A stretch of 64,000 nt of DNA, taken from positions 62,001 to 126,000 of the forward strand of contig CAKOAU010000006.1 in the NCBI GenBank assembly GCA_932521035.1. The letters are read 5' to 3'. The DNA is from Oscheius dolichura (Eukaryota > Nematoda > Chromadorea > Rhabditida > Rhabditidae). Positions within the stretch are counted from its first letter, which is position 1. Each line of letters begins with the position of its first letter. The notes beneath the pieces were generated by a model. It was not told the origin of the DNA. It saw only the letters and a program-made list of their open reading frames with translations, and made no database searches. Below, in pieces: positions 49,455-63,121 of the stretch. The position numbers and the translations under genes are program-made.

Positions 49455-51855
49455 TTGGGCTATAAAACGCTATTCGGTCAGACAACCCTATTAGCTCTGT
49501 GGTTATTCGTACTCTACTCGTCGAGCTCTACAAGAAGAGTGGTCGAACGTTCTCGAATCATTAGGCTTTTATTCCGTACTGGCCTGTTCAAATTTCCCAA
49601 GAGATTTGTATTGGCTTAAACCCTGGTTTATGATCTAGGAGCCATAACGTGGCTCAAAGGCGTCCTCCTGTGACGGGAGCTAGTTTTTTAGACTCAGCTC
49701 GATGAGGCGGTTCGAATGAGTACAAATTCGAACCTCCTACCCTCTTTTCCAAAAACTGCCCCATATTACTGTACCTTTTTCTGGATTATAATAGTTTTTG
49801 GGCTATAAAACGCTGTTCGGTCAGACAACCCTATTAGCTCTGTGGTTATTCGTACTCTACTCGTCGAGCTCTACAAGAAGAGTGGTCGAACGTTCTCGAA
49901 TCATTAGGCTTTTATTCCGTACTGGCCTGTTCAAATTGCCCAAGAGATTTGTATTGGCTTAAACCCTGGTTTATGATCTAGGAGCCATAACGTGGCTCAA
50001 AGGCGTCCTCCTGTGACGGGAGCTAGTTTTTTAGACTCAGCTCGATGAGGCGGTTCGAATGAGTACAAATTCGAACCTCCTACCCTCTTTTCCAAAAACT
50101 GCCCCATATTACTGTACCTTTTTCTGGATTATAATAGTTTTTGGGCTATAAAACGCTATTCGGTCAGACAACCCTATTAGCTCTGTGGTTATTCGTACTC
50201 TACTCGTCGAGCTCTACAAGAAGAGTGGTCGAACGTTCTCGAATCATTAGGCTTTTATTCCGTACTGGCCTGTTCAAATTTCCCAAGAGATTTGTATTGG
50301 CTTAAACCCTGGTTTATGATCTAGGAGCCATAACGTGGCTCAAAGGCGTCCTCCTGTGACGGGAGCTAGTTTTTTAGACTCAGCTCGATGAGGCGGTTCG
50401 AATGAGTACAAATTCGAACCTCCTACCCTCTTTTCCAAAAACTGCCCCATATTACTGTACCTTTTTCTGGATTATAATAGTTTTTGGGCTATAAAACGCT
50501 GTTCGGTCAGACAACCCTATTAGCTCTGTGGTTATTCGTACTCTACTCGTCGAGCTCTACAAGAAGAGTGGTCGAACGTTCTCGAATCATTAGGCTTTTA
50601 TTCCGTACTGGCCTGTTCAAATTGCCCAAGAGATTTGTATTGGCTTAAACCCTGGTTTATGATCTAGGAGCCATAACGTGGCTCAAAGGCGTCCTCCTGT
50701 GACGGGAGCTAGTTTTTTAGACTCAGCTCGATGAGGCGGTTCGAATGAGTACAAATTCGAACCACCTACCCTCTTTTCCAAAAACTGCCCCATATTACTG
50801 TACCTTTTTCTGGATTATAATAGTTTTTGGGCTATAAAACGCTATTCGGTCAGACAACCCTATTAGCTCTGTGGTTATTCGTACTCTACTCGTCGAGCTC
50901 TACAAGAAGAGTGGTCGAACGTTCTCGAATCATTAGGCTTTTATTCCGTACTGGCCTGTTCAAATTTCCCAAGAGATTTGTATTGGCTTAAACCCTGGTT
51001 TATGATCTAGGAGCCATAACGTGGCTCAAAGGCGTCCTCCTGTGACGGGAGCTAGTTTTTTAGACTCAGCTCGATGAGGCGGTTCGAATGAGTACAAATT
51101 CGAACCACCTACCCTCTTTTCCAAAAACTGCCCCATATTACTGTACCTTTTTCTGGATTATAATAGTTTTTGGGCTATAAAACGCTATTCGGTCAGACAA
51201 CCCTATTAGCTCTGTGGTTATTCGTACTCTACTCGTCGAGCTCTACAAGAAGAGTGGTCGAACGTTCTCGAATCATTAGGCTTTTATTCCGTACTGGCCT
51301 GTTCAAATTTCCCAAGAGATTTGTATTGGCTTAAACCCTGGTTTATGATCTAGGAGCCATAACGTGGCTCAAAGGCGTCCTCCTGTGACGGGAGCTAGTT
51401 TTTTAGACTCAGCTCGATGAGGCGGTTCGAATGAGTACAAATTCGAACCACCTACCCTCTTTTCCAAAAACTGCCCCATATTACTGTACCTTTTTCTGGA
51501 TTATAATAGTTTTTGGGCTATAAAACGCTATTCGGTCAGACAACCCTATTAGCTCTGTGGTTATTCGTACTCTACTCGTCGAGCTCTACAAGAAGAGTGG
51601 TCGAACGTTCTCGAATCATTAGGCTTTTATTCCGTACTGGCCTGTTCAAATTGCCCAAGAGATTTGTATTGGCTTAAACCCTGGTTTATGATCTAGGAGC
51701 CATAACGTGGCTCAAAGGCGTCCTCCTGTGACGGGAGCTAGTTTTTTAGACTCAGCTCGATGAGGCGGTTTGAATGAGTACAAATTCGAACCTCCTACCC
51801 TCTTTTCCAAAAACTGCCCCATATTACTGTACCTTTTTCTGGATTATAATAGTTT
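49455..51855 (+). repeat. Seven long monomers
   Basis: Long at 49455, 49798, 50141, 50484, 50827, 51170 and 51513. Three in a row (50484, 50827, 51170) carry 432 A. The monomer at 51513 has C to T at 51771, a CpG to TpG change in the large inverted repeat. No gene. Confidence 0.9.
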
Positions 51856-53075
51856 TTGGGCTATAAAACGCTATTCGGTCAGCGAACCCTATTCGATCTT
51901 GGATTATTCGTACTCTACTCGTCGAGCTCTACAAGAAGAGTGGTCGAACGTTCTCGAATCATTAGGCTTTTATTCCGTACTGGCCTGTTCAAATTGCCCA
52001 AGAGATTTGTATTGGCTTACCCCCTATTTTTGGATTATAATAGTTTTTGGGCTATAAAACGCTATTCGGTCAGACAACCCTATTAGCTCTGTGGTTATTC
52101 GTACTCTACTCGTCGAGCTCTACAAGAAGAGTGGTCGAACGTTCTCGAATCATTAGGCTTTTATTCCGTACTGGCCTGTTCAAATTGCCCAAGAGATTTG
52201 TATTGGCTTAAACCCTGGTTTATGATCTAGGAGCCATAACGTGGCTCAAAGGCGTCCTCCTGTGACGGGAGCTAGTTTTTTAGACTCAGCTCGATGAGGC
52301 GGTTCGAATGAGTACAAATTCGAACCTCCTACCCTCTTTTCCAAAAACTGCCCCATATTACTGTACCTTTTTCTGGATTATAATAGTTTTTGGGCTATAA
52401 AACGCTATTCGGTCAGCGAACCCTATTCGATCTTGGATTATTCGTACTCTACTCGTCGAGCTCTACAAGAAGAGTGGTCGAACGTTCTCCAATCATTAGG
52501 CTTTTATTCCGTACTGGCCTGTTCAAATTTCCCAAGAGATTTGTATTGGCTTAAACCCTGGTTTATGATCTAGGAGCCATAACGTGGCTCAAAGGCGTCC
52601 TCCTGTGACGGGAGCTAGTTTTTTAGACTCAGCTCGATGAGGCGGTTCGAATGAGTACAAATTCGAACCTCCTACCCTCTTTTCCAAAAACTGCCCCATA
52701 TTACTGTACCTTTTTCTGGATTATAATAGTTTTTGGGCTATAAAACGCTATTCGGTCAGACAACCCTATTAGCTCTGTGGTTATTCGTACTCTACTCGTC
52801 GAGCTCTACAAGAAGAGTGGTCGAACGTTCTCGAATCATTAGGCTTTTATTCCGTACTGGCCTGTTCAAATTGCCCAAGAGATTTGTATTGGCTTAAACC
52901 CTGGTTTATGATCTAGGAGCCATAACGTGGCTCAAAGGCGTCCTCCTGTGACGGGAGCTAGTTTTTTAGACTCAGCTCGATGAGGCGGTTCGAATGAGTA
53001 CAAATTCGAACCTCCTACCCTCTTTTCCAAAAACTGCCCCATATTACTGTACCTTTTTCTGGATTATAATAGTTT
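51856..53075 (+). repeat. One short and three long monomers
   Basis: The short monomer at 51856 has GGATTATAATAG (T at 52035) like long monomers, where other shorts have GGACTATAATAG. Then 52047, 52390 (C block, CCAAT) and 52733. The last two recur as a pair at 56280 and 56623. No gene. Confidence 0.9.
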
Positions 53076-56000
53076 TTGGGCTATAAAACGCTATTCGGTC
53101 AGCGAACCCTATTCGATCTTGGATTATTCGTACTCTACTCGTCGAGCTCTACAAGAAGAGTGGTCGAACGTTCTCGAATCATTAGGCTTTTATTCCGTAC
53201 TGGCCTGTTCAAATTGCCCAAGAGATTTGTATTGGCTTACCCCCTATTTTTGGACTATAATAGTTTTTGGGCTATAAAACGCTATTCGGTCAGACAACCC
53301 TATTAGCTCTGTGGTTATTCGTACTCTACTCGTCGAGCTCTACAAGAAGAGTGGTCGAACGTTCTCCAATCATTAGGCTTTTATTCCGTACTGGCCTGTT
53401 CAAATTGCCCAAGAGATTTGTATTGGCTTAAACCCTGGTTTATGATCTAGGAGCCATAACGTGGCTCAAAGGCGTCCTCCTGTGACGGGAGCTAGTTTTT
53501 TAGACTCAGCTCGATGAGGCGGTTCGAATGAGTACAAATTCGAACCTCCTACCCTCTTTTCCAAAAACTGCCCCATATTACTGTACCTTTTTCTGGATTA
53601 TAATAGTTTTTGGGCTATAAAACGCTATTCGGTCAGCGAACCCTATTCGATCTTGGATTATTCGTACTCTACTCGTCGAGCTCTACAAGAAGAGTGGTCG
53701 AACGTTCTCGAATCATTAGGCTTTTATTCCGTACTGGCCTGTTCAAATTGCCCAAGAGATTTGTATTGGCTTACCCCCTATTTTTGGACTATAATAGTTT
53801 TTGGGCTATAAAACGCTATTCGGTCAGACAACCCTATTAGCTCTGTGGTTATTCGTACTCTACTCGTCGAGCTCTACAAGAAGAGTGGTCGAACGTTCTC
53901 CAATCATTAGGCTTTTATTCCGTACTGGCCTGTTCAAATTGCCCAAGAGATTTGTATTGGCTTAAACCCTGGTTTATGATCTAGGAGCCATAACGTGGCT
54001 CAAAGGCGTCCTCCTGTGACGGGAGCTAGTTTTTTAGACTCAGCTCGATGAGGCGGTTCGAATGAGTACAAATTCGAACCTCCTACCCTCTTTTCCAAAA
54101 ACTGCCCCATATTACTGTACCTTTTTCTGGATTATAATAGTTTTTGGGCTATAAAACGCTATTCGGTCAGCGAACCCTATTCGATCTTGGATTATTCGTA
54201 CTCTACTCGTCGAGCTCTACAAGAAGAGTGGTCGAACGTTCTCGAATCATTAGGCTTTTATTCCGTACTGGCCTGTTCAAATTGCCCAAGAGATTTGTAT
54301 TGGCTTACCCCCTATTTTTGGACTATAATAGTTTTTGGGCTATAAAACGCTATTCGGTCAGACAACCCTATTAGCTCTGTGGTTATTCGTACTCTACTCG
54401 TCGAGCTCTACAAGAAGAGTGGTCGAACGTTCTCCAATCATTAGGCTTTTATTCCGTACTGGCCTGTTCAAATTGCCCAAGAGATTTGTATTGGCTTAAA
54501 CCCTGGTTTATGATCTAGGAGCCATAACGTGGCTCAAAGGCGTCCTCCTGTGACGGGAGCTAGTTTTTTAGACTCAGCTCGATGAGGCGGTTCGAATGAG
54601 TACAAATTCGAACCTCCTACCCTCTTTTCCAAAAACTGCCCCATATTACTGTACCTTTTTCTGGATTATAATAGTTTTTGGGCTATAAAACGCTATTCGG
54701 TCAGCGAACCCTATTCGATCTTGGATTATTCGTACTCTACTCGTCGAGCTCTACAAGAAGAGTGGTCGAACGTTCTCGAATCATTAGGCTTTTATTCCGT
54801 ACTGGCCTGTTCAAATTGCCCAAGAGATTTGTATTGGCTTACCCCCTATTTTTGGACTATAATAGTTTTTGGGCTATAAAACGCTATTCGGTCAGACAAC
54901 CCTATTAGCTCTGTGGTTATTCGTACTCTACTCGTCGAGCTCTACAAGAAGAGTGGTCGAACGTTCTCCAATCATTAGGCTTTTATTCCGTACTGGCCTG
55001 TTCAAATTGCCCAAGAGATTTGTATTGGCTTAAACCCTGGTTTATGATCTAGGAGCCATAACGTGGCTCAAAGGCGTCCTCCTGTGACGGGAGCTAGTTT
55101 TTTAGACTCAGCTCGATGAGGCGGTTCGAATGAGTACAAATTCGAACCTCCTACCCTCTTTTCCAAAAACTGCCCCATATTACTGTACCTTTTTCTGGAT
55201 TATAATAGTTTTTGGGCTATAAAACGCTATTCGGTCAGCGAACCCTATTCGATCTTGGATTATTCGTACTCTACTCGTCGAGCTCTACAAGAAGAGTGGT
55301 CGAACGTTCTCGAATCATTAGGCTTTTATTCCGTACTGGCCTGTTCAAATTGCCCAAGAGATTTGTATTGGCTTACCCCCTATTTTTGGACTATAATAGT
55401 TTTTGGGCTATAAAACGCTATTCGGTCAGACAACCCTATTAGCTCTGTGGTTATTCGTACTCTACTCGTCGAGCTCTACAAGAAGAGTGGTCGAACGTTC
55501 TCCAATCATTAGGCTTTTATTCCGTACTGGCCTGTTCAAATTGCCCAAGAGATTTGTATTGGCTTAAACCCTGGTTTATGATCTAGGAGCCATAACGTGG
55601 CTCAAAGGCGTCCTCCTGTGACGGGAGCTAGTTTTTTAGACTCAGCTCGATGAGGCGGTTCGAATGAGTACAAATTCGAACCTCCTACCCTCTTTTCCAA
55701 AAACTGCCCCATATTACTGTACCTTTTTCTGGATTATAATAGTTTTTGGGCTATAAAACGCTATTCGGTCAGCGAACCCTATTCGATCTTGGATTATTCG
55801 TACTCTACTCGTCGAGCTCTACAAGAAGAGTGGTCGAACGTTCTCGAATCATTAGGCTTTTATTCCGTACTGGCCTGTTCAAATTGCCCAAGAGATTTGT
55901 ATTGGCTTACCCCCTATTTTTGGACTATAATAGTTTTTGGGCTATAAAACGCTATTCGGTCAGACAACCCTATTAGCTCTGTGGTTATTCGTACTCTACT

Positions 56001-56279
56001 CGTCGAGCTCTACAAGAAGAGTGGTCGAACGTTCTCCAATCATTAGGCTTTTATTCCGTACTGGCCTGTTCAAATTGCCCAAGAGATTTGTATTGGCTTA
56101 AACCCTGGTTTATGATCTAGGAGCCATAACGTGGCTCAAAGGCGTCCTCCTGTGACGGGAGCTAGTTTTTTAGACTCAGCTCGATGAGGCGGTTCGAATG
56201 AGTACAAATTCGAACCTCCTACCCTCTTTTCCAAAAACTGCCCCATATTACTGTACCTTTTTCTGGATTATAATAGTTT
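53076..56279 (+). repeat. Six tandem 534-bp short-long dimers
   Basis: Dimers start at 53076, 53610, 54144, 54678, 55212 and 55746. Each pairs a C-block short monomer having an intact heat-shock element with an R-block long monomer that has the CCAAT change and G at the 292-equivalent. I noticed no differences among the six. This is the cleanest higher-order repeat in the window. Confidence 0.95.
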
Positions 56280-58719
56280 TTGGGCTATAAAACGCTATTC
56301 GGTCAGCGAACCCTATTCGATCTTGGATTATTCGTACTCTACTCGTCGAGCTCTACAAGAAGAGTGGTCGAACGTTCTCCAATCATTAGGCTTTTATTCC
56401 GTACTGGCCTGTTCAAATTTCCCAAGAGATTTGTATTGGCTTAAACCCTGGTTTATGATCTAGGAGCCATAACGTGGCTCAAAGGCGTCCTCCTGTGACG
56501 GGAGCTAGTTTTTTAGACTCAGCTCGATGAGGCGGTTCGAATGAGTACAAATTCGAACCTCCTACCCTCTTTTCCAAAAACTGCCCCATATTACTGTACC
56601 TTTTTCTGGATTATAATAGTTTTTGGGCTATAAAACGCTATTCGGTCAGACAACCCTATTAGCTCTGTGGTTATTCGTACTCTACTCGTCGAGCTCTACA
56701 AGAAGAGTGGTCGAACGTTCTCGAATCATTAGGCTTTTATTCCGTACTGGCCTGTTCAAATTGCCCAAGAGATTTGTATTGGCTTAAACCCTGGTTTATG
56801 ATCTAGGAGCCATAACGTGGCTCAAAGGCGTCCTCCTGTGACGGGAGCTAGTTTTTTAGACTCAGCTCGATGAGGCGGTTCGAATGAGTACAAATTCGAA
56901 CCTCCTACCCTCTTTTCCAAAAACTGCCCCATATTACTGTACCTTTTTCTGGATTATAATAGTTTTTGGGCTATAAAACGCTATTCGGTCAGCGAACCCT
57001 ATTCGATCTTGGATTTTTCGTACTCTACTCGTCGAGCTCTACAAGAAGAGTGGTCGAACGTTCTCGAATCATTAGGCTTTTATTCCGTACTGGCCTGTTC
57101 AAATTGCCCAAGAGATTTGTATTGGCTTACCCCCTATTTTTGGACTATAATAGTTTTTGGGCTATAAAACGCTATTCGGTCAGACAACCCTATTAGCTCT
57201 GTGGTTATTCGTACTCTACTCGTCGAGCTCTACAAGAAGAGTGGTCGAACGTTCTCCAATCATTAGGCTTTTATTCCGTACTGGCCTGTTCAAATTGCCC
57301 AAGAGATTTGTATTGGCTTAAACCCTGGTTTATGATCTAGGAGCCATAACGTGGCTCAAAGGCGTCCTCCTGTGACGGGAGCTAGTTTTTTAGACTCAGC
57401 TCGATGAGGCGGTTCGAATGAGTACAAATTCGAACCTCCTACCCTCTTTTCCAAAAACTGCCCCATATTACTGTACCTTTTTCTGGATTATAATAGTTTT
57501 TGGGCTATAAAACGCTATTCGGTCAGCGAACCCTATTCGATCTTGGATTATTCGTACTCTACTCGTCGAGCTCTACAAGAAGAGTGGTCGAACGTTCTCG
57601 AATCATTAGGCTTTTATTCCGTACTGGCCTGTTCAAATTGCCCAAGAGATTTGTATTGGCTTACCCCCTATTTTTGGACTATAATAGTTTTTGGGCTATA
57701 AAACGCTATTCGGTCAGACAACCCTATTAGCTCTGTGGTTATTCGTACTCTACTCGTCGAGCTCTACAAGAAGAGTGGTCGAACGTTCTCCAATCATTAG
57801 GCTTTTATTCCGTACTGGCCTGTTCAAATTGCCCAAGAGATTTGTATTGGCTTAAACCCTGGTTTATGATCTAGGAGCCATAACGTGGCTCAAAGGCGTC
57901 CTCCCGTGACGGGAGCTAGTTTTTTAGACTCAGCTCGATGAGGCGGTTCGAATGAGTACAAATTCGAACCTCCTACCCTCTTTTCCAAAAACTGCCCCAT
58001 ATTACTGTACCTTTTTCTGGATTATAATAGTTTTTGGGCTATAAAACGCTATTCGGTCAGACAACCCTATTAGCTCTGTGGTTATTCGTACTCTACTCGT
58101 CGAGCTCTACAAGAAGAGTGGTCGAACGTTCTCGAATCATTAGGCTTTTATTCCGTACTGGCCTGTTCAAATTTCCCAAGAGATTTGTATTGGCTTAAAC
58201 CCTGGTTTATGATCTAGGAGCCATAACGTGGCTCAAAGGCGTCCTCCTGTGACGGGAGCTAGTTTTTTAGACTCAGCTCGATGAGGCGGTTCGAATGAGT
58301 ACAAATTCGAACCTCCTACCCTCTTTTCCAAAAACTGCCCCATATTACTGTACCTTTTTCTGGATTATAATAGTTTTTGGGCTATAAAACGCTATTCGGT
58401 CAGACAACCCTATTAGCTCTGTGGTTATTCGTACTCTACTCGTCGAGCTCTACAAGAAGAGTGGTCGAACGTTCTCGAATCATTAGGCTTTTATTCCGTA
58501 CTGGCCTGTTCAAATTGCCCAAGAGATTTGTATTGGCTTAAACCCTGGTTTATGATCTAGGAGCCATAACGTGGCTCAAAGGCGTCCTCCTGTGACGGGA
58601 GCTAGTTTTTTAGACTCAGCTCGATGAGGCGGTTCGAATGAGTACAAATTCGAACCTCCTACCCTCTTTTCCAAAAACTGCCCCATATTACTGTACCTTT
58701 TTCTGGATTATAATAGTTT
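56280..58719 (+). repeat. Second copy of the mixed pair plus two dimers
   Basis: Long 56280 (C block, CCAAT) and 56623 repeat the pair at 52390/52733. Then come dimers at 56966 (private A to T at 57016) and 57500, the second with T to C at 57905 that perfects a hairpin. Long monomers at 58034 and 58377 follow. No short monomer occurs after 57690. No gene. Confidence 0.9.
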
Positions 58720-61700
58720 TTGGGCTATAAAACGCTATTCGGTCAGCGAACCCTATTCGATCTTGGATTATTCGTACTCTACTCGTCGAGCTCTACAAGA
58801 AGAGTGGTCGAACGTTCTCCAATCATTAGGCTTTTATTCCGTACTGGCCTGTTCAAATTTCCCAAGAGATTTGTATTGGCTTAAACCCTGGTTTATGATC
58901 TAGGAGCCATAACGTGGCTCAAAGGCGTCCTCCTGTGACGGGAGCTAGTTTTTTAGACTCAGCTCGATGAGGCGGTTCGAATGAGTACAAATTCGAACCT
59001 TCTACCCTCTTTTCCAAAAACTGCCCCATATTACTGTACCTTTTTCTGGATTATAATAGTTTTTGGGCTATAAAACGCTGTTCGGTCAGACAACCCTATT
59101 AGCTCTGTGGTTATTCGTACTCTACTCGTCGAGCTCTACAAGAAGAGTGGTCGAACGTTCTCGAATCATTAGGCTTTTATTCCGTACTGGCCTGTTCAAA
59201 TTTCCCAAGAGATTTGTATTGGCTTAAACCCTGGTTTATGATCTAGGAGCCATAACGTGGCTCAAAGGCGTCCTCCTGTGACGGGAGCTAGTTTTTTAGA
59301 CTCAGCTCGATGAGGCGGTTCGAATGAGTACAAATTCGAACCACCTACCCTCTTTTCCAAAAACTGCCCCATATTACTGTACCTTTTTCTGGATTATAAT
59401 AGTTTTTGGGCTATAAAACGCTATTCGGTCAGCGAACCCTATTCGATCTTGGATTATTCGTACTCTACTCGTCGAGCTCTACCAGAAGAGTGGTCGAACG
59501 TTCTCCAATCAGTAGGCTTTTATTCCGTACTGGCCTGTTCAAATTTCCCAAGAGATTTGTATTGGCTTAAACCCTGGTTTATGATCTAGGAGCCATAACG
59601 TGGCTCAAAGGCGTCCTCCTGTGACGGGAGCTAGTTTTTTAGACTCAGCTCGATGAGGCGGTTCGAATGAGTACAAATTCGAACCTCCTACCCTCTTTTC
59701 CAAAAACTGCCCCATATTACTGTACCTTTTTCTGGATTATAATAGTTTTTGGGCTATAAAACGCTATTCGGTCAGACAACCCTATTAGCTCTGTGGTTAT
59801 TCGTACTCTACTCGTCGAGCTCTACAAGAAGAGTGGTCGAACGTTCTCGAATCATTAGGCTTTTATTCCGTACTGGCCTGTTCAAATTTCCCAAGAGATT
59901 TGTATTGGCTTAAACCCTGGTTTATGATCTAGGAGCCATAACGTGGCTCAAAGGCGTCCTCCTGTGACGGGAGCTAGTTTTTTAGACTCAGCTCGATGAG
60001 GCGGTTCGAATGAGTACAAATTCGAACCTCCTACCCTCTTTTCCAAAAACTGCCCCATATTACTGTACCTTTTTCTGGATTATAATAGTTTTTGGGCTAT
60101 AAAACGCTATTCGGTCAGACAACCCTATTAGCTCTGTGGTTATTCGTACTCTACTCGTCGAGCTCTACAAGAAGAGTGGTCGAACGTTCTCGAATCATTA
60201 GGCTTTTATTCCGTACTGGCCTGTTCAAATTTCCCAAGAGATTTGTATTGGCTTAAACCCTGGTTTATGATCTAGGAGCCATAACGTGGCTCAAAGGCGT
60301 CCTCCTGTGACGGGAGCTAGTTTTTTAGACTCAGCTCGATGAGGCGGTTCGAATGAGTACAAATTCGAACCTCCTACCCTCTTTTCCAAAAACTGCCCCA
60401 TATTACTGTACCTTTTTCTGGATTATAATAGTTTTTGGGCTATAAAACGCTGTTCGGTCAGACAACCCTATTAGCTCTGTGGTTATTCGTACTCTACTCG
60501 TCGAGCTCTACAAGAAGAGTGGTCGAACGTTCTCGAATCATTAGGCTTTTATTCCGTACTGGCCTGTTCAAATTTCCCAAGAGATTTGTATTGGCTTAAA
60601 CCCTGGTTTATGATCTAGGAGCCATAACGTGGCTCAAAGGCGTCCTCCTGTGACGGGAGCTAGTTTTTTAGACTCAGCTCGATGAGGCGGTTCGAATGAG
60701 TACAAATTCGAACCTTCTACCCTCTTTTCCAAAAACTGCCCCATATTACTGTACCTTTTTCTGGATTATAATAGTTTTTGGGCTATAAAACGCTGTTCGG
60801 TCAGACAACCCTATTAGCTCTGTGGTTATTCGTACTCTACTCGTCGAGCTCTACAAGAAGAGTGGTCGAACGTTCTCGAATCATTAGGCTTTTATTCCGT
60901 ACTGGCCTGTTCAAATTTCCCAAGAGATTTGTATTGGCTTAAACCCTGGTTTATGATCTAGGAGCCATAACGTGGCTCAAAGGCGTCCTCCTGTGACGGG
61001 AGCTAGTTTTTTAGACTCAGCTCGATGAGGCGGTTCGAATGAGTACAAATTCGAACCACCTACCCTCTTTTCCAAAAACTGCCCCATATTACTGTACCTT
61101 TTTCTGGATTATAATAGTTTTTGGGCTATAAAACGCTATTCGGTCAGACAACCCTATTAGCTCTGTGATTATTCGTACTCTACTCGTCGAGCTCTACAAG
61201 AAGAGTGGTCGAACGTTCTCGAATCATTAGGCTTTTATTCCGTACTGGCCTGTTCAAATTTCCCAAGAGATTTGTATTGGCTTAAACCCTGGTTTATGAT
61301 CTAGGAGCCATAACGTGGCTCAAAGGCGTCCTCCTGTGACGGGAGCTAGTTTTTTAGACTCAGCTCGATGAGGCGGTTCGAATGAGTACAAATTCGAACC
61401 TCCTACCCTCTTTTCCAAAAACTGCCCCATATTACTGTACCTTTTTCTGGATTATAATAGTTTTTGGGCTATAAAACGCTATTCGGTCAGCGAACCCTAT
61501 TCGATCTTGGATTATTCGTACTCTACTCGTCGAGCTCTACAAGAAGAGTGGTCGAACGTTCTCGAATCATTAGGCTTTTATTCCGTACTGGCCTGTTCAA
61601 ATTGCCCAAGAGATTTGTATTGGCTTAAACCCTGGTTTATGATCTAGGAGCCATAACGTGGCTCAAAGGCGTCCTCCTGTGACGGGAGCTAGTTTTTTAG

Positions 61701-63121
61701 ACTCAGCTCGATGAGGCGGTTCGAATGAGTACAAATTCGAACCTTCTACCCTCTTTTCCAAAAACTGCCCCATATTACTGTACCTTTTTCTGGATTATAA
61801 TAGTTTTTGGGCTATAAAACGCTGTTCGGTCAGACAACCCTATTAGCTCTGTGGTTATTCGTACTCTACTCGTCGAGCTCTACAAGAAGAGTGGTCGAAC
61901 GTTCTCGAATCATTAGGCTTTTATTCCGTACTGGCCTGTTCAAATTTCCCAAGAGATTTGTATTGGCTTAAACCCTGGTTTATGATCTAGGAGCCATAAC
62001 GTGGCTCAAAGGCGTCCTCCTGTGACGGGAGCTAGTTTTTTAGACTCAGCTCGATGAGGCGGTTCGAATGAGTACAAATTCGAACCTCCTACCCTCTTTT
62101 CCAAAAACTGCCCCATATTACTGTACCTTTTTCTGGATTATAATAGTTTTTGGGCTATAAAACGCTATTCGGTCAGCGAACCCTATTCGATCTTGGATTA
62201 TTCGTACTCTACTCGTCGAGCTCTACAAGAAGAGTGGTCGAACGTTCTCGAATCATTAGGCTTTTATTCCGTACTGGCCTGTTCAAATTGCCCAAGAGAT
62301 TTGTATTGGCTTAAACCCTGGTTTATGATCTAGGAGCCATAACGTGGCTCAAAGGCGTCCTCCTGTGACGGGAGCTAGTTTTTTAGACTCAGCTCGATGA
62401 GGCGGTTCGAATGAGTACAAATTCGAACCTCCTACCCTCTTTTCCAAAAACTGCCCCATATTACTGTACCTTTTTCTGGATTATAATAGTTTTTGGGCTA
62501 TAAAACGCTATTCGGTCAGCGAACCCTATTCGATCTTGGATTATTCGTACTCTACTCGTCGAGCTCTACAAGAAGAGTGGTCGAACGTTCTCGAATCATT
62601 AGGCTTTTATTCCGTACTGGCCTGTTCAAATTGCCCAAGAGATTTGTATTGGCTTAAACCCTGGTTTATGATCTAGGAGCCATAACGTGGCTCAAAGGCG
62701 TCCTCCTGTGACGGGAGCTAGTTTTTTAGACTCAGCTCGATGAGGCGGTTCGAATGAGTACAAATTCGAACCTTCTACCCTCTTTTCCAAAAACTGCCCC
62801 ATATTACTGTACCTTTTTCTGGATTATAATAGTTTTTGGGCTATAAAACGCTGTTCGGTCAGACAACCCTATTAGCTCTGTGGTTATTCGTACTCTACTC
62901 GTCGAGCTCTACAAGAAGAGTGGTCGAACGTTCTCGAATCATTAGGCTTTTATTCCGTACTGGCCTGTTCAAATTGCCCAAGAGATTTGTATTGGCTTAA
63001 ACCCTGGTTTATGATCTAGGAGCCATAACGTGGCTCAAAGGCGTCCTCCTGTGACGGGAGCTAGTTTTTTAGACTCAGCTCGATGAGGCGGTTCGAAAGT
63101 ACGAATGGATTATAATAGTTT
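58720..63121 (+). repeat. Diverse run of long monomers (first copy of a 4402-bp period)
   Basis: Thirteen long monomers, one damaged. The first three (58720, 59063, 59406) match those at 63122, 63465 and 63808, including private changes at 59483 (A to C) and 59512 (T to G). Variants 169 G, 432 A and 433 T are frequent. The block at 60435-61463 matches 42973-44001. No gene. Confidence 0.9.
62836..63121 (+). repeat. Long monomer with a complex 57-bp net deletion (286 bp)
   Basis: After GGTTCGAA (ending at 63097), 66 bases of the parent are replaced by nine, AGTACGAAT (63098-63106), then GGATTATAATAG resumes. AGTAC occurs in the lost hairpin loop, so the filler may be templated. The right arm of the large inverted repeat is lost. 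The change creates an ATG at 63105, which starts a spurious open frame. Confidence 0.95.

Noticed and set aside
51770-52057. 95-codon open frame starting at ATG
   Set aside because: It spans two monomers and is a by-product of the long-short junction; stops occur in this frame in other copies and no domain is recognisable.
53076-56279. Coding tandem-repeat protein from the 534-bp dimer (multiple of three)
   Set aside because: Stops occur within each dimer, so no frame stays open across two copies.
1867-57730. Recurrent 76-codon open frames starting at TTG
   Set aside because: They arise wherever a short monomer joins the next one, begin with a non-ATG start, match no family I know, and exist only as a by-product of the repeat.
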